The notes: generated by a model from the letters alone, not told the origin. Counted from the first letter of the stretch, positions 16,843 to 26,226 are shown. The stretch is 64,000 bases of DNA from Bacteroides faecis MAJ27 (GCF_900106755.1 NZ_FNNN01000001.1:434001-498000); one strand, 5' to 3'. Translations and numbers: made by a program.

Positions 16843-18672
16843 ATGACTCCGGAACTAGCCTATTTCCTAAAGATAAACGTAGCAATCGCATTGTTTTACG
16901 CTTTCTATCGGTTGTTTTTTCATAAAGACACCTTCTTTCACTGGCGACGAACCGCTTTGTTATGCTTCTTCGGCATTTCCCTGCTTTATCCCTTATTGAA
17001 TATTCAAGAGTGGATAAAGGAACAGGAGCCTATGGTGGCAATGGCGGATCTTTATGCCACAATCATTCTTCCGGAGCAAATCATTGAGGCACCACAGGAA
17101 ACAACCGTCACCTGGCAGGAACTAATCCCACAAATTCTGGGAGTTATCTACTGGAGTGGTGTATTGCTCCTTGCCATACGCTTTTTAATCCAGCTAGGCA
17201 GTATCATACGGTTGCATTTCCTATGTCCGAAAAGCACGATACAGGGATCACGCGTACATATATTAAAGACAGGCACAGGACCTTTTTCTTTCTTTCACTG
17301 GATATTCATACACCCGGAATCGCATACGGAATCCGAAATCAGCGAAATAATCACGCATGAAGAAACCCATGCCCGTCAATACCACTCAGCAGACGTACTT
17401 ATCAGTGAGTTTATGTGCATTTTCTGCTGGTTCAATCCCTTCATCTGGCTAATGAAACGAGAAGTCAGAGGAAATCTGGAATACATGGCAGATCACCGCG
17501 TATTGGAGACGGGGCATGATAGTAAATCATACCAGTACCACTTGTTGGGACTGGCACATCACAAGGCTGCAGCAAATTTATCTAATAGTTTCAATGTTTT
17601 ACCACTTAAAAATCGTATCAAAATGATGAATAAACGAAGAACCAAAGAAATAGGAAGGACTAAGTATCTGATGTTCCTTCCCTTGGCTGCCCTGTTGATG
17701 ATTATCAGCAACATCGAAGTAGTAGCCCGCACAACGAAAGAATTTGCTAAGGAAGTGATGGGAACACCGACAGAGCAAAGTGTTTCTCAAGCTGAACTCG
17801 CCAATGGTCCGGAACTTCCCGACGGAATGACGGAAGTAGCGACATTACAGGATAAGAAAGGAACGCAGAAAACAAAAGAGGTAGCTCCTCCTCCCCCTCC
17901 GGCACCCGTTAAAAGTGCTACTGTAAACGATTCTGTCGTATTTGAAGTGGTAGAAGAGATGCCCGACTTCCCTGGTGGACAATCGGCACTGATGGAATAT
18001 CTTGCCAAGAATATCAAATATCCGGCAACAGCCCATGAAAATGGAAAGCAAGGACGTGTGATTGTGATGTTTGTAGTCAAAAAAGACGGTAGCATTTCCG
18101 ACGTTAAAACTGTTCGGGGCGTAGATCCCTATCTCGACCAGGAAGCTGAACGTGTGATTGCCGCCATGCCCCATTGGAAACCCGGCAAACAAAGAGGACA
18201 AGCTGTGAACGTAAGATTCACCGTTCCCGTAACTTTCCGTTTGTCCGGTCCGGAACCTGCAAAACCAGCAGAAACTCCCGAAGCAGTAGCAATAGAAAAG
18301 TTTGAAGAGGTTGTAGTGGTAGGCTATGGACCTAAAGAAGAGGCGCCCAATAATGAGCCGACTTTCAAAGTCGTAGATGAAATGCCTAAATTTCCCGGAG
18401 GACAGGAAGGATTAATGCGCTACTTAGCCAGAAATATAAAGTACCCAACTATGGCCCAGCAGAACAAGGAACAAGGAAAAGTACTCGTCCAAATTGTCAT
18501 TGGCAAAGACGGTAACGTGTCAAATATAAAAATATTAAAAGGTGCGTCAGCTTGGCTGGATGCTGAAGCGATTCGCGTGGTGCGGGGTATGCCGAAATGG
18601 GAACCGGGCAAACAGAACGGCCAAGCCGTTGCCGTAGAATATACATTCCCTATCACATTCCGACTCCAATAA
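16843..18672 (+). CDS. M56 (BlaR1-like) metallopeptidase with two TonB C-terminal domains
   Basis: A 609-residue membrane protein. Helices lie at about 8-25, 37-53, 98-120 and 275-292. The zinc-peptidase motif HEETH is at H172-H176, with the third ligand glutamate in NLEYMAD (E213). This is the catalytic core of BlaR1/MecR1 proteases, which cleave their BlaI partner after sensing an envelope signal. Instead of a penicillin-binding sensor, the periplasmic part has a proline linker (APPPPPAP) and two similar TonB C-terminal domains (about 366-467 and 506-609, opening FEVVEEMPDFPGG and FKVVDEMPKFPGG). Between them is VVVVGYG (491-497), which resembles the SusC plug motif. The tandem domains arose by internal duplication. 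Confidence 0.93.
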   Translation: MTPELAYFLKINVAIALFYAFYRLFFHKDTFFHWRRTALLCFFGISLLYPLLNIQEWIKEQEPMVAMADLYATIILPEQIIEAPQETTVTWQELIPQILGVIYWSGVLLLAIRFLIQLGSIIRLHFLCPKSTIQGSRVHILKTGTGPFSFFHWIFIHPESHTESEISEIITHEETHARQYHSADVLISEFMCIFCWFNPFIWLMKREVRGNLEYMADHRVLETGHDSKSYQYHLLGLAHHKAAANLSNSFNVLPLKNRIKMMNKRRTKEIGRTKYLMFLPLAALLMIISNIEVVARTTKEFAKEVMGTPTEQSVSQAELANGPELPDGMTEVATLQDKKGTQKTKEVAPPPPPAPVKSATVNDSVVFEVVEEMPDFPGGQSALMEYLAKNIKYPATAHENGKQGRVIVMFVVKKDGSISDVKTVRGVDPYLDQEAERVIAAMPHWKPGKQRGQAVNVRFTVPVTFRLSGPEPAKPAETPEAVAIEKFEEVVVVGYGPKEEAPNNEPTFKVVDEMPKFPGGQEGLMRYLARNIKYPTMAQQNKEQGKVLVQIVIGKDGNVSNIKILKGASAWLDAEAIRVVRGMPKWEPGKQNGQAVAVEYTFPITFRLQ

Positions 18673-18712
18673 GCTAAACCGGAAATAGCATTATTCTCTT
18701 GACAAATAACAG

Positions 18713-18750
18713 AAAAAGGAGCAATCGCATGCGATTCTGCTCCTTTTTTC
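18713..18750 (+). terminator. Terminator after the M56 gene
   Basis: AAAAAGGAGC (18713-18722) pairs with GCTCCTTTTTT (18739-18749) around an inner perfect palindrome AATCGCATGCGATT. A long T run follows. Confidence 0.85.
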
Positions 18751-18783
18751 TATAATTACATAAATAAATTACAATAATATGAT

Positions 18784-18791
18784 TACATTTG
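18784..18791 (+). promoter_or_regulatory. -7 box of the TlpA-like gene
   Basis: TACATTTG matches the -7 consensus and would place the start of transcription about 15 bases before the ATG at 18813. No convincing -33 TTTG is seen. Confidence 0.4.
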
Positions 18792-18812
18792 TTGGAGATA
18801 AAACCTATTCAT

Positions 18813-20735
18813 ATGAAAAGATCCGCATTAATAATAAGTATGCTGCTAGGTATGCTTTGCATGGCACAAGCTAAAGACAGAATCGTAGAACGTCCTCCCT
18901 TTTTAGCTCAAAACTCCTCAAGTATAGAGATAGACAAAATAGTGATGAGTGACACAGTCACAACGGTATATATCAAGGCTTTCTATCGCCCTAAATACTG
19001 GATAAAGATTGCAACCGGCAGTGTTTTGAAAGATAATAACGGTATCTTATACCCCATCCGGAAAGGAATAGGTATTACACTGGACAAAGAATTCTGGATG
19101 CCGGAATCCGGCGAAGCCGAGTTCCAATTAACTTTTCCACCTATTCCTCAGAATGTGACCCGGCTGGATTTCTCCGAAGGAGACTTTGAAGGGGCATATA
19201 AAATATGGGGGATACAATTGGACAAGAAGTCATTCGGCAAATTCAAATTACCTAAGGATGTTATAGTTCCAAAAGCAGACCATAAAATGACGCTGCCCGA
19301 TCCCATTGTCAAATACGACAAGGCTATTCTGAAAGGAAGAATCCTTGACTACCAAAAAGGAATGCCCGACAAAGGCAGTCTTTACTACCAGGACGTCATA
19401 AGGGAAGGAGCCCAGGAAGGAAAAATTCGAATTCAAGACGATGGAACATTTTATCATGAAATGAATGTTTTCATGATTACTCCGTGTACGATCATGTCTC
19501 CTTTTGGAACCATCGAGTACTTACTGGCACCGGGAGAAACTACTTCTATTGTCATCAATCTCCGCGAAAACGCCCGAAAGCAATCTCACCTTCGCCAAAC
19601 AGAAAAGCCATACGGAAAAGAAGTCTATTATGGAGGATACTTAGCCGGATTGCAGCAAGAACTAGCGGATAATCCCATGAGTTTCAGTTTTACTGAAGGC
19701 AACAGCTACGAGGACTATCAACAACAAATAAAACAACTGAACGGGAAAACAGCCGAAGAGTACAAGGCTCAAATACTTGCCCGGCTGCCCGAATTCAAAA
19801 AACAAATCATGCAGTCGAAAGGCAGCCCTGCCTATAAAGAGATAATCAACACTGATCTCGAATTGTCTGCCGCACTAAAGGTGATCGAAACCGAAAGGAA
19901 CCTGAAATTAGCCTATATCATGGCTAATGGACTGGAAGGAGAGAAAGCAAACAAATATTATGCTGAAACTCAGATAAACATTCCCCAAGGATATTATGAA
20001 GGGCTTCTGGACTTCACATCTATTCTTTCGCCCAAAGCGTGCTACAACAGCAGATATCCTGCATTGTTTGACATCATACGCCGTGTAGGCATCAATGATA
20101 AAATACTTAAGCACCTGGATAGTCATACAGCAGCCGGTTTCCTGACCCAAAATTTAAAGGCACATATGATCGGAGTTTCCATGAGAGACCTCAATCCACT
20201 CAACGATGAACAAAAGGCAGAATTAGTTACCATGCCTCCAGCATACAATGAAGTGGTTCTGGCTATGAACAGTGACCTATTGAAGCAAATAGAAATAAAT
20301 AAAAAGAAAACAGGATTTACCATCAATGATGCCGGAGAAGTATCTAACGAAGATTTATTTCCATCTATTATCTCCAAATTTCGCGGCCATACCTTGCTAG
20401 TCGATTTTTGGGCAACCTGGTGCGGTCCATGCCGTTCTGCCAACAAAGAAATCCTCCCTATGAAAGAAGAACTGAAAGACAAAGATATCATCTACCTTTA
20501 CATTACAGGTGAAACGTCTCCATTGGGAACTTGGAAGAACATGATTCCTGATATTCACGGAGAGCATTTCCGTGTGACAAAAGAACAATGGAGTTACCTG
20601 GGTGAGAAACTCAACATCCGGGGTGTCCCTACTTACTTTGTTGTGGACAAAGAAGGAAATATCACTTATAAACAAACAGGATTTCCCGGGGTAGATGCCA
20701 TGAAAGAACAATTAATGAAAGCATTGGAGAAATAA
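18813..20735 (+). CDS. TlpA-like thioredoxin-fold protein, exported
   Basis: A protein of 640 residues from the ATG giving MKRSALIISMLLGMLCMAQA, a signal peptide; a TTG eight codons upstream lies inside the probable promoter. The C-terminal 130 residues are a TlpA/ResA-type thioredoxin domain with WCGPC (C537, C540) and the cis-proline loop RGVPTYF. The long N-terminal part (about 20-500) is beta-rich then helical, as in the DUF4369-like modules fused to Bacteroides thioredoxins. It probably acts as a periplasmic reductase or thiol oxidoreductase on envelope proteins. Substrate unknown; monocistronic. Confidence 0.9.
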   Translation: MKRSALIISMLLGMLCMAQAKDRIVERPPFLAQNSSSIEIDKIVMSDTVTTVYIKAFYRPKYWIKIATGSVLKDNNGILYPIRKGIGITLDKEFWMPESGEAEFQLTFPPIPQNVTRLDFSEGDFEGAYKIWGIQLDKKSFGKFKLPKDVIVPKADHKMTLPDPIVKYDKAILKGRILDYQKGMPDKGSLYYQDVIREGAQEGKIRIQDDGTFYHEMNVFMITPCTIMSPFGTIEYLLAPGETTSIVINLRENARKQSHLRQTEKPYGKEVYYGGYLAGLQQELADNPMSFSFTEGNSYEDYQQQIKQLNGKTAEEYKAQILARLPEFKKQIMQSKGSPAYKEIINTDLELSAALKVIETERNLKLAYIMANGLEGEKANKYYAETQINIPQGYYEGLLDFTSILSPKACYNSRYPALFDIIRRVGINDKILKHLDSHTAAGFLTQNLKAHMIGVSMRDLNPLNDEQKAELVTMPPAYNEVVLAMNSDLLKQIEINKKKTGFTINDAGEVSNEDLFPSIISKFRGHTLLVDFWATWCGPCRSANKEILPMKEELKDKDIIYLYITGETSPLGTWKNMIPDIHGEHFRVTKEQWSYLGEKLNIRGVPTYFVVDKEGNITYKQTGFPGVDAMKEQLMKALEK

Positions 20736-20781
20736 GGGTATTCATCACAAAGTAACCCAAAGCTATACCAATCAATGAAAC

Positions 20782-20823
20782 AACCTCCCGATGATGAAGC
20801 AAGACACATCTCATCGGGAGGTT
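20782..20823. terminator. Bidirectional terminator between TlpA-like gene and mrp
   Basis: A perfect 13-bp stem AACCTCCCGATGA (20782-20794) with TCATCGGGAGGTT (20811-20823), then TTTATATT. Confidence 0.85.
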
Positions 20824-20855
20824 TTATATTCAGCGTAAGTTCAGTATCAGAACAT

Positions 20856-21956
20856 TTATTTATGCATCTCTACAATCTTGGTCGGAGCCATCTCTATATT
20901 CCGACGATCTACCTGACGAACGACGCTGGCTGCCAAAGACAAGAAAGCACGTCCCGTTACCGTATCTTCATCCAACGCTACCGGAGTCCCATTGTCCCCA
21001 CCTTCACAGATGCTTTGCACAATAGGGATCTGGCCAAGTAAAGGTACATTCATTTCTTCAGCCAATTTCTTAGCCCCTTCTTTACCGAAGATATAGTACT
21101 TATTCTCCGGCAGTTCGGCAGGCGTAAACCAAGCCATATTCTCAACCAATCCCAGAATAGGTACATTCACTTTATCATTCGTGAACATGTTGATTCCTTT
21201 ACGGGCATCCGCCAGTGCAACAGCCTGCGGAGTGCTGACGACAATCGCTCCCGTCATAGCCAATGTCTGAACAACGGTCAGATGAATGTCACTTGTGCCG
21301 GGAGGAAGATCAATCAGAAAATAATCAAGATCACCCCAGTCAGCATCACCAATCAGCTGTTTTAATGCATTGCTCGCCATACCGCCGCGCCAAAGTGTAG
21401 CCTGATCAGGATCAACGAAGAAACCGATAGAAAGCAGTTTCACACCGTATTTCTCTACCGGAATAATCAGATCACGTCCATCAATCTTCTCCGCATACGG
21501 ACGGGCGTCTTCCACCTGAAACATCTTCGGCATGGAAGGACCGAAGATATCGGCATCGAGTAAACCGACTTTGTAGCCCAACTTAGCCAAAGCAACTGCC
21601 AGATTTGCAGAAACGGTAGACTTACCCACCCCTCCTTTGCCGGAAGAAATGCCGATAATATTCTTCACCTGCGGAAGCAGTTTGCCCACTTCCGGACGAG
21701 CTGCCTGTTTACTTTCTGTTGTAATAGTTACCTGTACATCCGGTGATACATAGGTATGAATGGCTGTTTCCGCAGCCTTCAGCATTGATTTCATAAACGG
21801 ATCGGTCGGCTTCTCAAAGATCAAAGAAAAACTGACTGTCATACCGTCAATACGCAGGTTGTCTGCAACCATCTCCGCTTCCACCAGATTCTTTCCCGTA
21901 CCGGGATAACGCACCGTTGCCAGTGCATCCAATATTAATTTCGGATAAAGGGTCAT
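20856..21956 (-). CDS. mrp: Mrp/ApbC-type P-loop ATPase (Fe-S cluster carrier)
   Basis: A 366-residue cytosolic ATPase of the Mrp/NBP35 group, which assembles or carries Fe-S clusters. An N-terminal MIP18 (DUF59)-like domain (about 1-80) precedes the deviant Walker A GKGGVGKST (106-114). DADIFGPSMPKMF and FLIDLPPGTSDIHL are the family switch motifs. The C-terminal region reads NMAWFTPAELPENKYYIFG, where E. coli Mrp has a CxxC pair that holds the bridging cluster; no cysteine pair is present here. It lies downstream of trmB, 90 bases away. Confidence 0.93.
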   Translation of the reverse strand: MTLYPKLILDALATVRYPGTGKNLVEAEMVADNLRIDGMTVSFSLIFEKPTDPFMKSMLKAAETAIHTYVSPDVQVTITTESKQAARPEVGKLLPQVKNIIGISSGKGGVGKSTVSANLAVALAKLGYKVGLLDADIFGPSMPKMFQVEDARPYAEKIDGRDLIIPVEKYGVKLLSIGFFVDPDQATLWRGGMASNALKQLIGDADWGDLDYFLIDLPPGTSDIHLTVVQTLAMTGAIVVSTPQAVALADARKGINMFTNDKVNVPILGLVENMAWFTPAELPENKYYIFGKEGAKKLAEEMNVPLLGQIPIVQSICEGGDNGTPVALDEDTVTGRAFLSLAASVVRQVDRRNIEMAPTKIVEMHK

Positions 21957-21963
21957 TTTAATT

Positions 21964-21992
21964 ACTATTTGACTATTTACTATTTACTATTT
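21964..21992. repeat. Short ACTATTT tandem repeat
   Basis: Four copies of ACTATTT (starting 21964, 21972, 21979 and 21986), three of them head to tail with period 7, in the trmB-mrp gap. A simple-sequence tract of no known role. Confidence 0.6.
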
Positions 21993-22046
21993 AAATTCAC
22001 CGTTCGGTCAGTTGGCTGTTCACTTTACGGTGATTATGCTGACAAG

Positions 22047-22805
22047 CTACTTGCTTGTGGTTAATCCGCTACGCTTGCTACGGTTGTAGCTACGATAGGG
22101 ATCAAGTTCTATTTCTACATCCGGTTCCTGCAATTGACCTTCCTGCGGAAGCCGGAATTTAATATACTTGATATTTAAACCACGATCAAGCCATTGTTGT
22201 TCATAATAAGTCTTGATTCCAAGAATGTCATCCACTAAGCCGGAGTGATATAAGTCTTCCGTCATAAATTCTATCGGAAGATTATTTGCCTCTATCATGT
22301 ATTTCGTATAAGTAAACATGAAGTTGCTGTCGGTCTTCAGATGGATGATTCCATCCGGCTTCAAAAACTTACGGTAACGCTCCATAAAATAAGTGGAGGT
22401 CAGTCGCTTGGTAGCCTTTTTCATCTGCGGATCAGAGAAGGTCAGCCAAATCTCACTGACTTCACCTGCTGCAAAAAAGCGTTCGATGATCTCAATATTT
22501 GTGCGAAGAAAAGCAACATTCTTCATTCCTGCCTGCAGGGATTCCGTCGCACCGGTCCACATCCGAGAGCCTTTGATATCAACAGCTATAAAGTTCTTGT
22601 CGGGAAACATTTTGCCCAGCCCGACGGTATATTCACCCCGTCCGCAGCCAAGTTCGAGCACTATCGGATGATCGTTTCCGAAAAATTCCTGATGCCATTT
22701 TCCCTTCATGTCAAAAGGCACATTATCCACCGCCGAATAAGGATATTCGAATACATGCGGGTAACTCGCCATATCGGCAAACTTCTCTAATTTATTCTTT
22801 CCCAT
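22047..22805 (-). CDS. trmB: tRNA (guanine-N7-)-methyltransferase
   Basis: A 252-residue SAM-dependent enzyme making m7G46 in tRNA. The start at 22805 ([14 protein letters not shown]) is chosen because the promoter lies just upstream; an ATG 16 codons earlier would overlap the -33 box. The SAM-binding motif I is [15 protein letters not shown], followed by [13 protein letters not shown]. The family signature [18 protein letters not shown] (near residues 125-142) is present; most homologues have FPDPWPK here, so the Bacteroidota variant differs. Cytosolic. Confidence 0.93.
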   Translation of the reverse strand: MGKNKLEKFADMASYPHVFEYPYSAVDNVPFDMKGKWHQEFFGNDHPIVLELGCGRGEYTVGLGKMFPDKNFIAVDIKGSRMWTGATESLQAGMKNVAFLRTNIEIIERFFAAGEVSEIWLTFSDPQMKKATKRLTSTYFMERYRKFLKPDGIIHLKTDSNFMFTYTKYMIEANNLPIEFMTEDLYHSGLVDDILGIKTYYEQQWLDRGLNIKYIKFRLPQEGQLQEPDVEIELDPYRSYNRSKRSGLTTSK

Positions 22806-22824
22806 CTCATTACTGATTAGGATG

Positions 22825-22854
22825 CAAAGGTACTTACTTTTCGTAAACAACAAA
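22825..22854 (-). promoter_or_regulatory. Promoter of trmB-mrp
   Basis: On the minus strand TTTG (complement of 22851-22854) is followed after 18 bases by a perfect TACCTTTG (complement of 22825-22832), about 15-20 bases before the trmB start. Confidence 0.7.
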
Positions 22855-22858
22855 AATA

Positions 22859-22889
22859 AATGGAGTACAGATTGCTCCGTACTCCATTC
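22859..22889 (-). terminator. Terminator after the DUF975 gene
   Basis: ATGGAGTAC pairs with GTACTCCAT across a short loop, followed on the minus strand by TTATTTTTG. It separates the DUF975 end from the trmB promoter. Confidence 0.8.
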
Positions 22890-22913
22890 TTCATGATGAT
22901 ATTTATTCGTTTA

Positions 22914-23537
22914 TCAACTTTCGATATTCACTTCGACATTGATATTGAAACCGCCCTGCTGAGCCTTCAGATCTTCATAGAAAGCAGCACGGGCTACTTG
23001 CATATAAGGTTGCAGAACGAAGAATCCGAGACCAAAAGTAAAGAGGCAAAGGATAGCCCAACCGATAAAGCTCAAATCGAGCAGGAACAATTTCATCTTG
23101 TTGCCTTCCATCATCGCCATACTTCTTTCAATTGCAGCATTGTTACACAATTCAGGTTCATCTTTCAGGATATAGTCTGTCATTCCATAAGAATAATGCT
23201 TAATAATACCCGGAATCAGAAGCAATAATGACCACAGGAAGGTATAAACGGCTTGCAACAGCTTAGTACTCAAGATACGGCTGTATTCCTGAAATCCTGC
23301 AAACAGTACTCCCAGATCAACTTCTTCCGCTCCTCTGAACACGCCAAGCATTAAAACAGCAAAGCCATACGCAACAGGCAGACCGACCAGTAACGAACCT
23401 ATCCATCCAATAAAAGGAATAGAAGACAGACCACCGGCAATAGCCGAATAAATAAGAGCAGCAACGGCTGCCATAGGCCACTTACCCCGAAGGGCTTCAC
23501 GTGCCTGGGCACGCAATTCTGAATTTTGTTTTAACAT
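22914..23537 (-). CDS. DUF975 family integral membrane protein
   Basis: A 207-residue inner-membrane protein with about five hydrophobic segments (around 21-47, 55-72, 95-115, 145-170). The start MLKQNSELRAQAREALRGKWPMAA is characteristic of DUF975, as is YGMTDYILKDEP in the middle. Function unknown; members are often near stress or envelope genes. It lies 40 bases after ilvE and could be the last gene of the long mnmA-ilvE transcript. Confidence 0.85.
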   Translation of the reverse strand: MLKQNSELRAQAREALRGKWPMAAVAALIYSAIAGGLSSIPFIGWIGSLLVGLPVAYGFAVLMLGVFRGAEEVDLGVLFAGFQEYSRILSTKLLQAVYTFLWSLLLLIPGIIKHYSYGMTDYILKDEPELCNNAAIERSMAMMEGNKMKLFLLDLSFIGWAILCLFTFGLGFFVLQPYMQVARAAFYEDLKAQQGGFNINVEVNIES

Positions 23538-23577
23538 AGTAATTACGCAATTAAAAGAGATTATACTTAAAAATCAA

Positions 23578-24597
23578 TTATTCTACAATCGTCACCCAGC
23601 CATGTGTATCCGGTTCGTCACCATACTGAATACCACGTAACTTATTATATAGTTTCGTACAAATCGGTCCCGGCTTGCCATCTTTAGAGATAACGTATGA
23701 TTTTCCATTCTCCAAATCATCGATACGCTGAATCGGGCTGATCACCGCAGCAGTACCGCAAGCGCCCGCTTCTTCAAACGTTTCCAGTTCTTCTTCCGGT
23801 ATCGGACGGCGTTCTACTTTAATACCCATATCTTCTGCCAACTGCATCAGACTCTTGTTGGTGATAGAAGGCAAGATAGAAGATGATTTCGGAGTAATGT
23901 AAGTATTATCTTTAATTCCGAAAAAGTTGGCCGCGCCACACTCATCGATATATTTCTTTTCTTTGGCATCCAGATAGAATTCACAAGAATAGCCCAAATC
24001 ATGCGCCTTCTTGTTGGCACGCAGACTGGCTGCATAGTTACCACCCACTTTATAGATACCTGTTCCATGAGGAGCTGCACGGTCGAATTCGCGAATAATA
24101 ACGTACGGATTGGTAGAGAAACCTCCTTTGAAGTAAGGACCTACCGGAGTTACAAATACGACAAACATATACTCGTCAGCAGGGTGCACACCTACCTGAG
24201 CACTTGTTCCGATCAACAACGGACGAATATAGAGAGAAGCACCGGTCTCATAAGGAGGAATGAAACGCTCGTTCAATTTCACAACTTTCAGAATAGCTTC
24301 CTTAAAACGTTCGGTCGGCAACTCAGCCATCAAGATCCCCTGACAAGTAGATTGCAGACGTGCCGCATTTTCTTCCAAACGGAAAATACGCACTTTGCCG
24401 TCTTTGCCGCGGAAAGCTTTCAATCCTTCAAAAGCTTCCTGACCATAGTGCAGGCAAGTAGCCGCCATGTGCAGGTTGAGGTATTCTTCACTGCTAACTT
24501 CCAGTTCACCCCATGCACCGTTGCGGAAATTAATTCTCACATTGTAATCTGTCTTCATGTATCCGAACGACAGATTCGCCCAGTCTATTTCTTTCAT
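23578..24597 (-). CDS. ilvE: Branched-chain amino acid aminotransferase
   Basis: A 339-residue fold-type IV PLP enzyme, interconverting leucine, isoleucine and valine with their keto acids. The length and motifs match the larger, eukaryote-like BCAT subgroup: LHYGQEAFEGLKAFR early, YKVGGNYAASL with the PLP lysine at K183, and ECGAANFFGI. GACGTAAVISPI near the C-terminus holds the cofactor phosphate. It is 48 bases downstream of xseB and may share its transcript. Confidence 0.95.
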   Translation of the reverse strand: MKEIDWANLSFGYMKTDYNVRINFRNGAWGELEVSSEEYLNLHMAATCLHYGQEAFEGLKAFRGKDGKVRIFRLEENAARLQSTCQGILMAELPTERFKEAILKVVKLNERFIPPYETGASLYIRPLLIGTSAQVGVHPADEYMFVVFVTPVGPYFKGGFSTNPYVIIREFDRAAPHGTGIYKVGGNYAASLRANKKAHDLGYSCEFYLDAKEKKYIDECGAANFFGIKDNTYITPKSSSILPSITNKSLMQLAEDMGIKVERRPIPEEELETFEEAGACGTAAVISPIQRIDDLENGKSYVISKDGKPGPICTKLYNKLRGIQYGDEPDTHGWVTIVE

Positions 24598-24645
24598 ATC
24601 GTTATGTATTAGTTTATTTTACGCTTTGATTCGCAAAAATAACTT

Positions 24646-24855
24646 TTATTCTTCAGACTGCCGCTTTTCTTGCAACAATTTTTCGACCTCCCGATCCGCT
24701 TTCGTCAGTTTTTCGGTACAAAAGGCAATAATTTCATTGGCTTCTTTGATTTTTTCGCTCAAAATGTCGATATCCAGTTCATTGTTGTCTATCTGGCGAA
24801 CTATCTTTTCAAGACGTTCCATCGCTTGGGAGTATGTTTCTTTTTTAGCTACCAT
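24646..24855 (-). CDS. xseB: Exodeoxyribonuclease VII small subunit
   Basis: A 69-residue helical protein. The start at 24855 (MVAKKETYSQAMERLEKIVRQ) is where family similarity begins; the open frame extends upstream through the tandem repeat but without resemblance. Two helices with the typical NNELDIDILSEKIKEANEII pattern bind the large subunit. The enzyme degrades single-stranded DNA in both directions. It follows xseA, separated by 93 bases that include a 22-base tandem repeat. Confidence 0.93.
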   Translation of the reverse strand: MVAKKETYSQAMERLEKIVRQIDNNELDIDILSEKIKEANEIIAFCTEKLTKADREVEKLLQEKRQSEE

Positions 24856-24904
24856 ATTTATTGTATTTAAGATGAATAATAATGCTCGGTGGGGCAGGCG
24901 TCGC

Positions 24905-24961
24905 TCATCGGTGCCGAAGGGCGTCTTCATCGGTGCCGGAGGGTGGCTTCATCGGTGCCGG
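24905..24961. repeat. 22-base tandem repeat spanning the xseA stop codon
   Basis: TCATCGGTGCCG starts at 24905, 24927 and 24949: two full 22-base units and a third partial one. The third copy is the xseA stop codon with its last codons (minus strand CGGCACCGATGA). The other two copies are in the xseA-xseB gap, so the gene end seems to have been duplicated outward by slippage. Confidence 0.85.
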
Positions 24962-26184
24962 ACTTCAGAAGTGAAACTTCCTTTAGCCAGACGAGTAACC
25001 AGCTGATCTCCGGGGAGCAATGAAGCGGCATCCGTGACCGCTTTTCCATCTTTCAGCGTGATGCTATATCCACGACTCAGCAGTTTGTCGGGGGAGGCGT
25101 CCGCTACACGCTGCTGTAACAGTTCCAACCGATGATGATGGCGGGACAACAGAGCCTGCACCCCTTGTGACAAATCCTTTTGGACTGTCAGCAAAGTGAA
25201 ACGGGCATCCGTAAGTTTCCGATGAACAAGGCTCGGGATACGGGAATGAATCATTTCCAGCCTCCGCCACTCCTGTTCGAGCAGGGAATATGCCCCTTGT
25301 TGCAGGCGGGCGGATAACTCTTCCAGACGGTCTGCCGACTCGGTGATGCGGTGGATCAGAAGTTCAGCAGCAGCCGTCGGTGTTTTCACTCGCGTATGTG
25401 CAACAGAGTCGAGTACCGTATCATCCCGTTCATGGCCGATACCGGTAATGATGGGCAACGGAAACTGTGCACACGCAGCTGCCAGCAGGTATGTATCAAA
25501 ACCGGACAAGTCCGAGGTCGCCCCTCCACCCCGTATAATGACAACTACATCAAATTCATGAATCCGGTCATTAATACGATCCAATGCTGCCAGTACTGAT
25601 TCTTCCACTTGATTGCCCTGCATCAAAGCCGGAAATAGTTCGGTATAGAAAAAGAATCCGCCGGGATTGTGCTGCAACTGATGACAAAAATCTCCGTATC
25701 CTGCTGCGGTAGCAGAGGAAATGACTGCAATACGTTGAGGCAGAAGCGGCATTTCCAGTTCTTTATTCAATGTCAGCACCCCTTCTTCTTCCAGCTGCAA
25801 CAGTATCTCGCGACGGCGGCGAGCCATATCTCCTAATGTATAGGCAGGATCAATATCGAGCACAGTCAGACTATAACCATAAAGTTCGTGGAACTGAACC
25901 GTAACCTTCACCAGTACTTTAATGCCGGAAGTAAACAACTGTCCGGTAGTTTCCTCAAAGTAAGGTTTCAGCAAACGATAGATATTGCTCCATATCATGC
26001 CGCGCGCCTTGGCTACAAGATTATTGCTGCGAGAGTCTTTCTGCACAAACTCCAGATAACAATGTCCCGTAGTATTGGAACGGACATCGCTCAATTCTGC
26101 CTGTATCCAATATTCGTCGGGAAGACATTGTTCCAGACTTCGCCTGACAAGCGCATTTAGTTCTAAAAGGGAAAGAGAATCCAT
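24949..26184 (-). CDS. xseA: Exodeoxyribonuclease VII large subunit
   Basis: A 411-residue nuclease subunit. An N-terminal OB-fold (about 1-100, with SDVRSNTTGHCYLEF) binds single-stranded DNA. The catalytic domain carries the family motifs VISSATAAGYGDF, DVVIIRGGGATSDLSGFD and ITGIGHERDDTVLD-VAHTRVKTPTAAAEL, and the C-terminal part is a long coiled coil. The C-terminus (SEVRHR) is encoded within the tandem repeat. It is 42 bases after the S8 protease gene and is probably co-transcribed. Confidence 0.95.
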   Translation of the reverse strand: MDSLSLLELNALVRRSLEQCLPDEYWIQAELSDVRSNTTGHCYLEFVQKDSRSNNLVAKARGMIWSNIYRLLKPYFEETTGQLFTSGIKVLVKVTVQFHELYGYSLTVLDIDPAYTLGDMARRRREILLQLEEEGVLTLNKELEMPLLPQRIAVISSATAAGYGDFCHQLQHNPGGFFFYTELFPALMQGNQVEESVLAALDRINDRIHEFDVVVIIRGGGATSDLSGFDTYLLAAACAQFPLPIITGIGHERDDTVLDSVAHTRVKTPTAAAELLIHRITESADRLEELSARLQQGAYSLLEQEWRRLEMIHSRIPSLVHRKLTDARFTLLTVQKDLSQGVQALLSRHHHRLELLQQRVADASPDKLLSRGYSITLKDGKAVTDAASLLPGDQLVTRLAKGSFTSEVRHR

Positions 26185-26226
26185 AGTTTGAATGAAGTAT
26201 GATGAATAATGAATAAAGAATAAGCG

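Noticed and set aside
16460..18672. Beta-lactam resistance locus
   Set aside because: The BlaI/M56 pair has no penicillin-binding sensor domain and no beta-lactamase gene is near, so a resistance role is not supported.
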